From: CALLCD01 sp039196965
Lineage (GTDB): Bacteria > Pseudomonadota > Alphaproteobacteria > Caulobacterales > Hyphomonadaceae
NCBI GenBank assembly: GCA_039196965.1
Contig: JBCCUK010000001.1
Location: 135,866 to 199,865 of the forward strand
Reading direction: 5' to 3'
DNA: 64,000 nucleotides
The notes below the pieces were generated by a model. That model worked only from the letters and a program-made list of their open reading frames with translations, did no database searches and had not been told where the DNA came from. Shown piece after piece: positions 43,347-52,250 of this stretch. The position numbers and the translations under genes were made by a program. The first letter of the stretch is position 1; each line of letters starts with the position of its first letter.

Positions 43347-44693
43347 ATGAAAGTCGCAATCATTGGAGCGGGTTTGTCGGGTCTGGCAGCTGCGCATACG
43401 CTGCGTCGCGCCGGACATGAGGCCGTGATCTACGAGGCCAGCGACCGCGCTGGTGGGCGTGGTATGTTGTTGAACCGGCCGGGCACAGATGACTGGGCGG
43501 ACGTCGGCTCACAATACTATCATTCAAACTACAAGCTTGGCTTGAAACTGATTGATGAAGTTGGCCTAACGCCAAAGCTGAAAAAGATTGGTGGCTATAG
43601 CCGGATGTATACCGGTGAGGGTGCGGACTCCTATAAGCTCAATCCAAGCATGCCATGGATGAAAACTGGCGGTATTCTCGGCAATTTGAAAGTGGCTGGC
43701 TATCTCGCGCGTTTGCTGCTATTTCATCGCTCCGAAACATTTGCGGCGACTCCTGATCAGGCTGTATATGACAATCGGGCCGCACTTCAGAGTACGAATG
43801 ATGTGTTTGTGCGTGATCATACGGTCAGGATGCTGAGCCTTATAGGTGGCATGAGCGAACCCGATGCGGCGAACATCAACCTGCTGCAAATCCACCGCCT
43901 GGCGAAAATCATTATGCTGACTGACTATGTTTCCCTGGAAGGTGGAACGGCAAGATTGCATAATGTGCTCGCTGAACAATCCGATATTCGTTTTGGAAGT
44001 GCCGTTAGGACGCTTGTCGAAACTGGCGGTGGCGTATCTGGATTGGAGCTTCAGAATGGTGACAGGGTAGAAGCTGACCATGTCATTGTTGCAGCAGATG
44101 CCCCCGGTGCCGCGCAAATTGTTCCAGCGGGCTGGACCGAAGAAAGAACCTTCCTGGACAGTGTAATGATGCGGCCGGGATACATCATCTCCTTCTTCCT
44201 CGACCATGCTTTGGAGGATGGGGTATGGACCTATTTCTTCCCGTTTGATCGAGAGGGGCCTGTCTCTTTCTGCGTTGATGCACATCAGAAGAGCCCGGGC
44301 AATCACCCTTCTGGAAAGGCCACTTTACAAGCCTGGATCCTCAATCCAAAAGCTGCGGCCCTGTCCGACAAGACAGACGAGGAGCTGGCAGCGATCGCCT
44401 TGGCGGATATCTCGCCCATGGTGAAAGGCGTAGAGGGCCATGTCGAAGCCCATGCGGTGACACGCCACAAGGGCTCGGTGCCGCAGTCGCGCGTCGGCCA
44501 CAATGCGGCAGCCATCGCGTTTTTGGACGCAATTGATCAGCGCCCCGGCGTTACCTTTTGCGGCGACTATTTTTCCGGCGGCTATATGGAGAGCGCGTTG
44601 TGGTCTGTTGAACGTGCGATGCCGCGCATCATGTCTGAAGCAGCCCAATCGAACGTGCGCGTATTAGACGCTAATGATAAGCGCGCAGCATAA
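43347..44693 (+). CDS. FAD-dependent oxidoreductase, amine oxidase/phytoene desaturase-like
   Basis: The 448-residue protein starts with a dinucleotide-binding motif (VAIIGAGLSGLAAAHTLRRAG) followed by VIYEASDRAGGRG, the ExxxRxGGR signature of the flavin amine oxidase, protoporphyrinogen oxidase and desaturase superfamily. A C-terminal FAD segment is FCGDYFSGGYMESAL. No substrate-specific motif was recognised. It follows the monooxygenase by 227 bases and precedes a small membrane protein by 23 bases, with which it is probably co-transcribed. Confidence 0.85.
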   Translation: MKVAIIGAGLSGLAAAHTLRRAGHEAVIYEASDRAGGRGMLLNRPGTDDWADVGSQYYHSNYKLGLKLIDEVGLTPKLKKIGGYSRMYTGEGADSYKLNPSMPWMKTGGILGNLKVAGYLARLLLFHRSETFAATPDQAVYDNRAALQSTNDVFVRDHTVRMLSLIGGMSEPDAANINLLQIHRLAKIIMLTDYVSLEGGTARLHNVLAEQSDIRFGSAVRTLVETGGGVSGLELQNGDRVEADHVIVAADAPGAAQIVPAGWTEERTFLDSVMMRPGYIISFFLDHALEDGVWTYFFPFDREGPVSFCVDAHQKSPGNHPSGKATLQAWILNPKAAALSDKTDEELAAIALADISPMVKGVEGHVEAHAVTRHKGSVPQSRVGHNAAAIAFLDAIDQRPGVTFCGDYFSGGYMESALWSVERAMPRIMSEAAQSNVRVLDANDKRAA

Positions 44694-44716
44694 TACCCCC
44701 ATAACAGGTTATCAGA

Positions 44717-45415
44717 ATGTCACAGCTAGATATGACCGTCCCCGGACGGAAAGTCGCGTCAGTCGCTGCATTTCTTTCGCTTCCCTTCGCCTATCTCACG
44801 CAGACCCTCTACGTTACCGCGGCGGGTGGTGATGTCGGGATCTTCTTTGAGGGAGCGAAGATACTCGCCGTAAGCCAGCAACAGGCTGGTTATTTTTATA
44901 CCGCCATGTGGACCGATGTGCTCGGCTATTATCTGATCCTCATACCTGTCATTGTCTATGCTTGGAAAGCGCTCAGGGGCGTCAATGAGACACTGGCCGA
45001 TATCGCTTTTTTCTGCGGTACGATTTTTTGCCTCCTAGGCTCGTTTGGAGCCGTCACCATGGCAGGGGCTTTTAACATCCTTTACGCGTCCTTTTCAGAT
45101 GCAACGTTGGAGCAGCAGGCCGCCGCGATCGCCGCATGGGAAGCGACGATTTACGGTCAATGGCGAGGGCTTTGGCTGCTTGAAGCGACGCTGGCGTTTG
45201 TCTTCCTGGTCGGGCTCGGCCGACTTCTTCTTGATATCGGCCGTACGGGCCTTGGCGGCGTGGCGATCCTTTTGGGACTTATCTGGATTGTGCAGTTCAC
45301 AACCTGGCAGCTGGGGTACCATGCCGTTTCCGATGCGGCACTCACGGCGGTCGTGCTTCTGGCCCCGCTCTGGTCAGCGTGGCTTGGTGTCGTGCTCTGG
45401 CGACTGCGCGCTTAG
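44717..45415 (+). CDS. Multi-pass membrane protein of unknown function
   Basis: The 232-residue product has about six hydrophobic segments (roughly 14-32, 62-84, 95-120, 150-165, 175-195 and 205-228). The residues between are short and polar. The arrangement resembles DUF4386-like membrane proteins, but I cannot assign a family with confidence. It lies just after the FAD oxidoreductase and converges on the algH-like gene, 33 bases away. Possibly it accompanies the FAD enzyme; no function is claimed. Confidence 0.75.
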   Translation: MSQLDMTVPGRKVASVAAFLSLPFAYLTQTLYVTAAGGDVGIFFEGAKILAVSQQQAGYFYTAMWTDVLGYYLILIPVIVYAWKALRGVNETLADIAFFCGTIFCLLGSFGAVTMAGAFNILYASFSDATLEQQAAAIAAWEATIYGQWRGLWLLEATLAFVFLVGLGRLLLDIGRTGLGGVAILLGLIWIVQFTTWQLGYHAVSDAALTAVVLLAPLWSAWLGVVLWRLRA

Positions 45416-45448
45416 GTTAAAGATTCATTCGAAAGCTATTTGTAAGGA

Positions 45449-46021
45449 TCAGGCGTGGCCTGCGCCTGACTGCAGGTGCAGTGGCGTGATGCCTATGCTG
45501 TCGAGCGCTTGCCGCCATTTGTCATTATGGTTTCCGGCAAAAATCAGTTCGGCATCGAAATCGGAGACGAGCCAGGCGTTTTCGGCGATTTCCCGCTCCA
45601 CCTGTCCGGCACCCCAACCAGAATAGCCGAGGGCGAGCACAGCCTGTTCCGGCGGTGTCTCCGATGCGATGGCGTGGAGTGCATCCCGCGTGGCAGTGAG
45701 GCATACATTGCCGCTGACCTGCATGGTTGCAGTCTCGCAATTGAAATCCTCACTATGGAGCACGAAGCCCCTGTCGCGGCCCACCGGTCCGCCATCGAGC
45801 ACCTGATACTCAGGAAGGGCGATGGTCATAGGAATGTCGAGTTGATCCAGCAATGCCGGAAGGGTGAGGCCTTCCATCGGCTTGTTCAGAACAAGCCCCA
45901 TGGCGAAATCTTCCGCATGGGCGCAGATCAGAATAACCGATTGATTGAAGCGGTCATCACCAATCTCCGGCATGGCGATGAGCACTTTGCCTGTCAGATC
46001 GGAGACATTTGTTTCAGCCAT
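45449..46021 (-). CDS. YqgE/AlgH family protein
   Basis: This conserved protein family (DUF179) has an uncertain role, often linked to transcriptional regulation or redox metabolism. The 190-residue product shows the family start LTGKVLIAMPEIGDDRFNQSV, the AMGLVLNKPMEGLTLPALL segment, VLDGGPVGRDRGFVLHS and the late GYSGWGAGQVEREIAENAWL. The frame is open to 46282, but the homologous region starts at ATG 46021. The extra upstream codons overlap the peroxiredoxin promoter and are unlikely to be translated. It diverges from the peroxiredoxin gene, 106 bases away. Confidence 0.92.
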   Translation of the reverse strand: MAETNVSDLTGKVLIAMPEIGDDRFNQSVILICAHAEDFAMGLVLNKPMEGLTLPALLDQLDIPMTIALPEYQVLDGGPVGRDRGFVLHSEDFNCETATMQVSGNVCLTATRDALHAIASETPPEQAVLALGYSGWGAGQVEREIAENAWLVSDFDAELIFAGNHNDKWRQALDSIGITPLHLQSGAGHA

Positions 46022-46127
46022 ATTCGTATGCTTGCGCAGGCGGCGAGGGCATGCAAGGCCGAAAAAGAAAGTTGATCCATATGTCGGTATGGTTAGGTTG
46101 CGCCAAACACTTATGGAGAACAAAGCC

Positions 46128-46610
46128 ATGACCATCCAAATTGGTGATAAACTTCCGGACGTTACCTTTATGGAAGCGACGGAAAACGGCCCCGAACCAC
46201 GCCGTACAGAAGATATTTTCGCGGGCAAAACGGTTGCGCTTTTTGCTGTTCCCGGAGCCTTCACGCCGACATGTTCGGTCAAGCATTTGCCGAGCTTTCT
46301 CGATCATGCATCGAGCCTGAAAGACAAAGGCGTGGACGAAATCATCTGTACGGCGGTGAATGATGCTTTTGTGCTTGGCCATTGGGCGGCATCACAAAAT
46401 GCGAGCGGTACGATCAGAATGCTTGCCGATGGCAATGGGGCCTTTGCGAAAGCGATTGGCCTGGAACTCGATGCGTCAGGCTTCGGCATGGGTTCACGGT
46501 CCCAACGATATTCCATGCTGGTTGAAGACGGTGTTGTGAAACAGCTGAATGTTGAGGATGGCGCGGCCTTTGAAGTTTCCTCCGGCGACTATCTGCTCGG
46601 TCAGCTCTGA
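46128..46610 (+). CDS. Peroxiredoxin, Prx5 type
   Basis: A thiol peroxidase reducing hydrogen and alkyl peroxides. The 160-residue protein has the peroxidatic cysteine in VPGAFTPTCS (Cys49) and a second cysteine in DEIICTAVNDAFV, plus the C-terminal RSQRYSMLVEDGVV of Prx5-type enzymes. The frame extends far upstream (to 45945), but ATG 46128 has a GGAGAA ribosome-binding site 9-12 bases upstream and gives the standard N-terminus. A strong terminator follows, so it is monocistronic. Confidence 0.94.
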   Translation: MTIQIGDKLPDVTFMEATENGPEPRRTEDIFAGKTVALFAVPGAFTPTCSVKHLPSFLDHASSLKDKGVDEIICTAVNDAFVLGHWAASQNASGTIRMLADGNGAFAKAIGLELDASGFGMGSRSQRYSMLVEDGVVKQLNVEDGAAFEVSSGDYLLGQL

Positions 46611-46643
46611 CGCCGAAACTCATGATAAACAAAGTATTAAGCG

Positions 46644-46675
46644 AAACGGCTCACTCTCATGGTGAGCCGTTTTTG
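46644..46675 (+). terminator. Rho-independent terminator after peroxiredoxin
   Basis: AAACGGCTCAC (46644-46654) pairs perfectly with GTGAGCCGTTT (46662-46672) around a 7-base loop, followed by more T. The stem is 11 bp and stands 33 bases after the stop codon. Confidence 0.93.
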
Positions 46676-46743
46676 GTTTGAATTTATTGAAAAGCGGTAA
46701 GTGTGCTCTTATGTCTATACCAAGCACTTAGAGGGACAATTAC

Positions 46744-47703
46744 ATGGATGCAGCTATCGTTATTCCGTTACTACTGTTTGTATCGATTATTATACTTGTT
46801 CAGGCGGTAAAGTTTGTTCCGCAGGGATTCAACTATACAGTGGAAACATTTGGGAGATACAGTAAGACGCTTGGTCCAGGTCCTCATATTATTATTCCGA
46901 TCTATCAAAGCATCGGCCGAAAAATGAATATGATGGAGACCGTTCTTGATGTTCCCCAGCAGGAGGTCATCACCAAGGACAATGCCATGGTGTCCTGTGA
47001 TGCGGTTGTTTTTATTCAGATTATAGATGCCGTTGCCGCAGCCTATGAGGTCAATGATCTTCAAAGGGCGATCACTAATCTTGCACTGACAAATATTCGT
47101 ACCGTTGTCGGTTCAATGGATCTCGACGAAGTCCTCTCTAATAGGGATGATATCAATGCGCGGCTATTATCCGTGATCGATGCGGCTACGAATCCCTGGG
47201 GCGTTAAGGTCACGCGGATTGAGATTGCCGATCTGACACCGCCTGCGGATATCACGGAGGCTATGGCCCGACAGATGAAAGCGGAGCGCCTGAAGCGGGC
47301 CGAGGTTCTCACCGCTGAAGGTGAGAAGCAGTCGGCCATCCTGAAGGCTGAAGGGCAGAAACAGTCGCAGATCCTTGAGGCAGAAGGACGCCGGGAAGCC
47401 GCATTCCGGGATGCGGAAGCGCGTGAACGGGAAGCTGAAGCCGAAGCAAAGGCGACGGCGATGGTGTCCCAGGCGATTGCCAAGGGCGATGTAAACGCCA
47501 TCAATTACTTTCTCGGCCAGCAATATGTGACAGCTTTTGAAAAGCTCGCCGTTTCCAATCAGCAGAAAACGGTCATCATTCCGGCAGAGTTCTCCTCTAT
47601 TTTGGGCACGATTGAGGGCATAAAGGGCCTCACGAGTGCCCCCGGGCGCACGCCTGGCAATGGTTCAGGTACGGCTGTGCCGACCACGTCGCAAAGAGAC
47701 TAG
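46744..47703 (+). CDS. SPFH/band-7 membrane protein (QmcA/stomatin-like)
   Basis: A 319-residue prohibitin/stomatin-type protein expected to form oligomeric membrane microdomain scaffolds. It has one N-terminal hydrophobic helix (IVIPLLLFVSIIILVQAV) and then the SPFH domain (FVPQGFNYTVETFGRYSKTL, VPQQEVITKDNAMVSCDAVV, GVKVTRIEIADLTPP). A long coiled coil rich in EAE/AEGE repeats follows (about 185-250). The C-terminal tail is Gly/Ser/Thr-rich. It is followed by a NfeD-family gene 24 bases later, the standard pairing, in which the NfeD OB domain interacts with the SPFH protein. Confidence 0.93.
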   Translation: MDAAIVIPLLLFVSIIILVQAVKFVPQGFNYTVETFGRYSKTLGPGPHIIIPIYQSIGRKMNMMETVLDVPQQEVITKDNAMVSCDAVVFIQIIDAVAAAYEVNDLQRAITNLALTNIRTVVGSMDLDEVLSNRDDINARLLSVIDAATNPWGVKVTRIEIADLTPPADITEAMARQMKAERLKRAEVLTAEGEKQSAILKAEGQKQSQILEAEGRREAAFRDAEAREREAEAEAKATAMVSQAIAKGDVNAINYFLGQQYVTAFEKLAVSNQQKTVIIPAEFSSILGTIEGIKGLTSAPGRTPGNGSGTAVPTTSQRD

Positions 47704-47727
47704 AGAGCTTTGGGAGGAGGTATCTGA

Positions 47728-48201
47728 ATGGAAGAGATGTCCGCACTTCTGCAGCAAGTAGAGGCTTGGCACTGGATCGTTCTTGGGCTTGTCCTTATCG
47801 GCATCGAAGTTGCCGTTGGCACCTATGATCTACTGTTTGTTGCCATCGCAGCTTTTGTCACCGCCTTGTTCGCCGCCGTCGCGCCAGGCAGTCTGGCCGA
47901 CTGGCAGGGGCAGATGTTTTTCTTCGCCACAATGGCAATTGCCCTGATCGTGCTCAGCCGTACCGTCTTTGCCGATATGCGTAATCAGGCGAGCGACAAA
48001 CCGGGCCTTAACCAGCGCATGGTGGGAATGATTGGCTCACGGGGCGTGGTGACACAGGACTTTGTTGCAGGTACTGGCCGTGTGAAAATCGGTGACACGG
48101 AGTGGTCAGCGGAGAGCGCCGACGGAAGTGACATAGGCACCGGCGCAAGTATCGTTGTGGAAGGCGCAGAACTCACCGTCCTTAAGGTTAAGCTCATCTA
48201 G
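47728..48201 (+). CDS. NfeD-family membrane protein
   Basis: A 157-residue protein with two or three N-terminal membrane segments (about 17-60 and 70-88) and a C-terminal OB-like domain (about 100-155; GLNQRMVGMIGSRGVVTQDF, GRVKIGDTEWSAES). It is the short NfeD form lacking the serine protease domain. Its partner is the SPFH protein immediately upstream. Its stop codon abuts the stop codon of the opposing xseA with no bases between. Confidence 0.93.
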   Translation: MEEMSALLQQVEAWHWIVLGLVLIGIEVAVGTYDLLFVAIAAFVTALFAAVAPGSLADWQGQMFFFATMAIALIVLSRTVFADMRNQASDKPGLNQRMVGMIGSRGVVTQDFVAGTGRVKIGDTEWSAESADGSDIGTGASIVVEGAELTVLKVKLI

Positions 48202-49617
48202 TCAGAACAGGCTGCCCTGATCGTTTTTTGATTTGCCAGCCGGTTTGGGCGGGGCCTTCTTTGGGCTCTCGGCCGCCCGGCCAGATGAGGAAATTTCCGC
48301 ATCGATTTCACCATCGGCAAAGTTAAGGCGCACACTTTCATTTTCGCGGGCGGCGGCAACTGTCCGGATGATCGATCCGTCATCGCTCCGAACAACAGCA
48401 TATCCCCGTTTCAGCGTCGCCTGATAGGATAGTGTTTCGAGCAGTTTGGCCTGGGCATTTAAGCGATCGCCGAGACGCGCATGTAAACGGTTCAGGGCAG
48501 GGCGGGCGCGGACCGCAACCTCGCGCAATCTATCCTTCCTTCGTTTCAAATCGATGGGTAGCGCTTCTGGCCGGAGACGTGCGGCGACGCGCGTCAGTTC
48601 AAGCGACTTGCGGTCGATCGCGCCTTGTAGCCCGCGCTTCAGACCGGCCTCGACGAAATCGAATCTCTGGCGTTTGGGGGTGAGCAAGGCATCTGCCTTT
48701 GGCATGCGGGCTGCGCGCAGACGATCCTTCAGATTGGTGACGCGGGAGAGCAGCGACCGTCGCAGACGGCTACCATATTCATCCACCGCTCCGATCAGCT
48801 CTGACCGAACGGGGACCGCGATTTCTGCGGCGCCCGTTGGGGTCGGCGCGCGCGCATCGGAGACATAGTCGATGAGCGTTGTATCGGTTTCATGGCCCAC
48901 CGCTGAGATGAGTGGGATCTTGCTGGCGAAAGCGGCGCGTACGACGCTTTCCTCGTTGAAGGGCCAAAGATCCTCGATCGAGCCGCCCCCGCGTCCAACA
49001 ATCAGAACGTCTGGACGGTTCGCGCCGCTCGCCGCATTAAAGCCCTCTATGGCGGCGGTAATCTGTGCGGCGGCAAGTTCGCCCTGCACAAGGGCTGGCC
49101 AAAGGATGACACGAACAGGGAAGCGATCCTCAACGCGGTGCAGTATATCGCGAATAACCGCGCCGGTCGGGCTTGTGACGACGCCGATTATGCGTGGGAG
49201 GAAGGGTAGAGGTTGTTTGTGCTGCGGGTCGAAGAGACCTTCTGCCGCAAACTTCTTCTTGCGCTCTTCCAACAGCGCCATTAGCGCACCAGCACCCGCT
49301 GGCCGCATGGAAGAAGCGATCAGCTGGTAGTTAGAACGCCCGGCATAGATGGAGAGCTTTCCCTCCGCTACCACTTCCAGGCCCTCTTCGGGCCGGAAGG
49401 GCAGGGCGTTGACCTGGCCTTTCCACATCACCGTATTGAGTACGGCCTTTTCATCCTTGATGTCGGCATACATGTGACCGGAGCGGGCTACCGTTACGCG
49501 GCCAAGTTCGCCTCGGACGCGGACATGGTCGAAATTCGTCTCGATCGTGCGCTTCAGGCTGGATGCGAGCTCGGAGACGGTGAGGTCGGGCAGATTGGTC
49601 GTGGCGGAATCGGTCAT
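48202..49617 (-). CDS. xseA: Exodeoxyribonuclease VII large subunit
   Basis: XseA is the catalytic subunit of exonuclease VII, which degrades single-stranded DNA in both directions. The 471-residue protein shows the N-terminal OB fold (VSELASSLKRTIETNFDHVRVRGELG, HMYADIKDEKAVL) and the catalytic core IIGVVTSPTGAVIRDILHR, VLIVGRGGGSIEDLWPFNEE and ISAVGHETDTTLIDYVSD. A coiled-coil region follows, then RGYAVVRSDDG. A basic C-terminal extension of about 25 residues (Lys/Pro-rich) ends the protein. The small subunit XseB is not encoded nearby. Confidence 0.96.
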   Translation of the reverse strand: MTDSATTNLPDLTVSELASSLKRTIETNFDHVRVRGELGRVTVARSGHMYADIKDEKAVLNTVMWKGQVNALPFRPEEGLEVVAEGKLSIYAGRSNYQLIASSMRPAGAGALMALLEERKKKFAAEGLFDPQHKQPLPFLPRIIGVVTSPTGAVIRDILHRVEDRFPVRVILWPALVQGELAAAQITAAIEGFNAASGANRPDVLIVGRGGGSIEDLWPFNEESVVRAAFASKIPLISAVGHETDTTLIDYVSDARAPTPTGAAEIAVPVRSELIGAVDEYGSRLRRSLLSRVTNLKDRLRAARMPKADALLTPKRQRFDFVEAGLKRGLQGAIDRKSLELTRVAARLRPEALPIDLKRRKDRLREVAVRARPALNRLHARLGDRLNAQAKLLETLSYQATLKRGYAVVRSDDGSIIRTVAAARENESVRLNFADGEIDAEISSSGRAAESPKKAPPKPAGKSKNDQGSLF

Positions 49618-49851
49618 CGGCTTGAGTGATAACCGGAAAGGCAGAGCGCGTCACATGCCAGCGGCAGCTCGCTATGCGCTCCATAGCTTTCGTCTGCCGC
49701 GTGGCGCAAAGTTTCGCGTTGCGTGACAAACGTCCCCAAAGCGTTGTTAGCGTTATTCAGATGATGCAGCACAGGCCGAGTCGACCGGGGCTGCACCCGT
49801 GCGTATTGGTTGTGGGTTTGCGCGAGATTGACCGTTTGAATGCTGCAAAGC

Positions 49852-50979
49852 TCACCGTCTTGGCTTGCGAACACCGCCATAGATGCATTTGAAGAGGATG
49901 AGGTTGAAAATCACCGACTGAACGAACCAGTCCGGCATTTGGACGCGCTTACCACCGGGGGTGAAGAGAGTCATGCCCACCGAAGGAGAGGTCACCACCT
50001 CGCCCCATTTGTACTTGGGTGCGCGGAAATGCTTAAGCGGCTTGTTGGATAGGTCCAGGGCAGATTTAATATTGGTGACCACAATATCCGCTCCGCCATT
50101 ACGGGCAGAACAGCGGTGTTGGTCTGTTGCGGCGAGGTCACCGACGCAAAAGACTGTCCTTTGGCCTTCGACCTGCAATGTTGGCTCCACGCGGACAAAC
50201 TCATCTTCCGTTAGTATTTCTGCCGGTAAAAACCCTGAATTCGGTTTTGGGTTACCGATAGCCCAAATCACGCAATCAGCCTTGGTAGGGGGCTGGCCAG
50301 TCGTCCACTCTACAATCTCAGGACCGATCCTAATGCGCTGAGAGATGTCTGGTATCTTGGCGCGATAGCCTGAAAGAATTTCAACGCCCAAGCTTTGCAG
50401 TTGATTGCTTATCTTCTGGCCGACCCGGTTGGGGTAGTTGGGCAGAGGCCGTTCGCCGCTGTGATAAAGCCGCACCGACCGATCCGGATAACGTTCGGCC
50501 AGGCTTGCTGCGAGACTGACCCCCGATGCGCCGCCGCCGATAATGGCGATGGTCCTTGCATCGTTTAAGGCGGCCCGCTCTTCGGCGCGACGCCCGGCTT
50601 CCTGTTCCCAGGACTCCAGGCGCGTCTTTCGCCAGAATCCGTTCTCGGTGCCCGTGGCAATGACCAGAGCGTCGTAGCCATCGGTGCGCAGATCGCCTTC
50701 GCCCGTCCGGCTCGTGACCTCGCTTTTCGCCAGATCGATGCCAGTGGCGAGGCCCTGAACGATATCCACGTCATCAAGGCGTTTGAACTGGCTCACTCCG
50801 ATCTTGGCAATTCGCTCCCACGCCGAAGGCCAAGCCAGCCGACCGCCGACATTCTGTGACGACAGAAAGTAGGGTCTTGGGGTTATAACGGTGACATCGC
50901 AATCGCGTGCCAGACCCTGGGCAACCAAAACACCGGAATCACCCAATCCAAGAATGATGATGCGTTTCTTCCGGCTCAT
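49852..50979 (-). CDS. NAD(P)/FAD-dependent oxidoreductase, NDH-2/AIF-like
   Basis: The 375-residue protein has two Rossmann folds: RIIILGLGDSGVLVAQGL at the N-terminus (a GxGxxG variant) and TIAIIGGGASGVSLAASLA near residue 145. A C-terminal FAD motif is seen in TVFCVGDLAA. This is the pyridine nucleotide-disulphide oxidoreductase layout of type II NADH dehydrogenases and AIF/FSP1-like proteins. A hydrophobic C-terminal patch (WFVQSVIFNLILFK) could attach it to the membrane. The electron acceptor is not evident. It stands upstream of xseA with a 234-base gap lacking a supported gene. Confidence 0.85.
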   Translation of the reverse strand: MSRKKRIIILGLGDSGVLVAQGLARDCDVTVITPRPYFLSSQNVGGRLAWPSAWERIAKIGVSQFKRLDDVDIVQGLATGIDLAKSEVTSRTGEGDLRTDGYDALVIATGTENGFWRKTRLESWEQEAGRRAEERAALNDARTIAIIGGGASGVSLAASLAERYPDRSVRLYHSGERPLPNYPNRVGQKISNQLQSLGVEILSGYRAKIPDISQRIRIGPEIVEWTTGQPPTKADCVIWAIGNPKPNSGFLPAEILTEDEFVRVEPTLQVEGQRTVFCVGDLAATDQHRCSARNGGADIVVTNIKSALDLSNKPLKHFRAPKYKWGEVVTSPSVGMTLFTPGGKRVQMPDWFVQSVIFNLILFKCIYGGVRKPRR

Positions 50980-51201
50980 TCAATGCCCTACCTCTTCGTA
51001 GCGTAGATATGCTGTCGTGTGTTCATCATCAAGAAATGGCGGCGCTACCGGGAAGTGATGGAAACGCTGCATATGACCGAACTGAACAGAGCGTAGTCAC
51101 CGGATAGGGGGATGAAATCATCACCTCAGCCTCGAACACGACATTCATAAGCACGCAATCTATTTTAAACGACTCTGATGCGACCCCATTCTCGTTCAAG
51201 T

Positions 51202-51813
51202 CTATGGTTCGTCGGCTAACAAAAAGCCGTTCTGCATGATTTTTGATGGTTGTCTGGCCGCAGTCTTTCGGTTGAGCTTCCCGTTTTGAAGCCAGCGCCT
51301 GACCGCACCTTCGACGAGACCTTGCGCCGTCGAGCCTGAAGCTCAACGTCTCCAGGATGAAATGCGCTCGCCGCAATAGCTGCCCGACACATAGTGGTAA
51401 TCTGAGTTCGCATCCGGCTTCCAGATGTTCCATCTTGGTTAGATACCAATTCTGTCGGTATAAAGAGCAGTTCTACAAGCGACTCACGTTGCTCGGCTAG
51501 GCGAAACACACCTTTGCATAGCTGGTCCAACTGAGCTGCATAGTCTCCGCTTTTTTTCCAGTCCGTGCTCATTTGCTCCGCGAATTCTTTTTTCGAGCGC
51601 ATCGTTCATGGCGCGGAGCAAGGCGAGCTTCGTGTCATAGAAGCGATAAACCTTGCCCACGTCGACGCTTGCCTCTTTTGTTATACAGGCCATTGATGGC
51701 TGCTCGTACCCATGTGCGGTAAACTGGTTCATTGCCGCCTCATGCAGTGCGGCACGTTTGCTTTCAGTATCCCTCGTCCGTTGGTCGACTGGTTTGGTTT
51801 TCCCATTTTTCAT
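51202..51813 (-). pseudogene. TetR-family regulator with two frameshifts
   Basis: The start is ATG 51813. The helix-turn-helix (ALHEAAMNQFTAHGYEQPSM, VDVGKVYRFYDTKLALLRAM) is intact in the first frame. At a run of six A (51588-51593 on the plus strand as T6) homology jumps to the next frame (EFAEQMSTDWKKSGDYAAQL through HPGDVELQAR). Near 51322-51330 it jumps back to the first frame (QGLVEGAVRRWLQNGKLN to the stop at 51202). The total, about 204 codons, is normal for TetR. The first shift could be a sequencing error or slippage in the homopolymer, but the second is not at a homopolymer, so a decayed gene is more likely. Confidence 0.75.
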
Positions 51814-52250
51814 AAATGAATGAATTTTCATTAGTGTTGACATTTCAAGCGACGGCTCGCCTTGACAGTCCACGGCGCGTCCCAAATCGTGAATTTCCTC
51901 TCTAGTACTTCCTATGCCTACCTATAGTACAAGAATATCATGTCTGAGTGGCATTACCATTCCGTGGCTTGGTAAAATTAGTGTCCCATTTGGAAGTGGG
52001 ATATTCACAGGGAAAGGGCGCTTGAAGTGGGTAATCTGCGGCATTGGTCATCGGTTGATGGCAATAAATCCATTTCATTACCTTAATAATTTGCTTCAGA
52101 TCGTCCGGCTTGTGGTGATAATGTTTGTTCGACTTCCACCATTCCTTCGAAGCGTCGTAGATCTACTTGTCTACTAAAACAGACACAGCTTCGCATTAGA
52201 TCAACAGCATTCTAGCGTCTGCTGCTTCCCTTATCGGACTGCCCGTCGCG
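51814..52250. other. Region without a supported gene
   Basis: About 440 bases between the broken tetR and the TonB receptor 3' end. It is A/T-rich. An 87-codon plus-strand frame at 51914-52177 contains a hydrophobic stretch but has no recognisable domain or ribosome-binding site and is probably spurious. No terminator was seen for the receptor gene. Confidence 0.45.

Noticed and set aside
49614..49880. 88-codon minus-strand frame whose stop overlaps the xseA start (ATGA)
   Set aside because: The overlap is suggestive, but the sequence has no known domain, no clear ribosome-binding site, and overlaps the end of the neighbouring flavoprotein gene.
51914..52177. 87-codon plus-strand frame with a hydrophobic segment
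   Set aside because: No ribosome-binding site, no domain, and it lies in A/T-rich decaying sequence.
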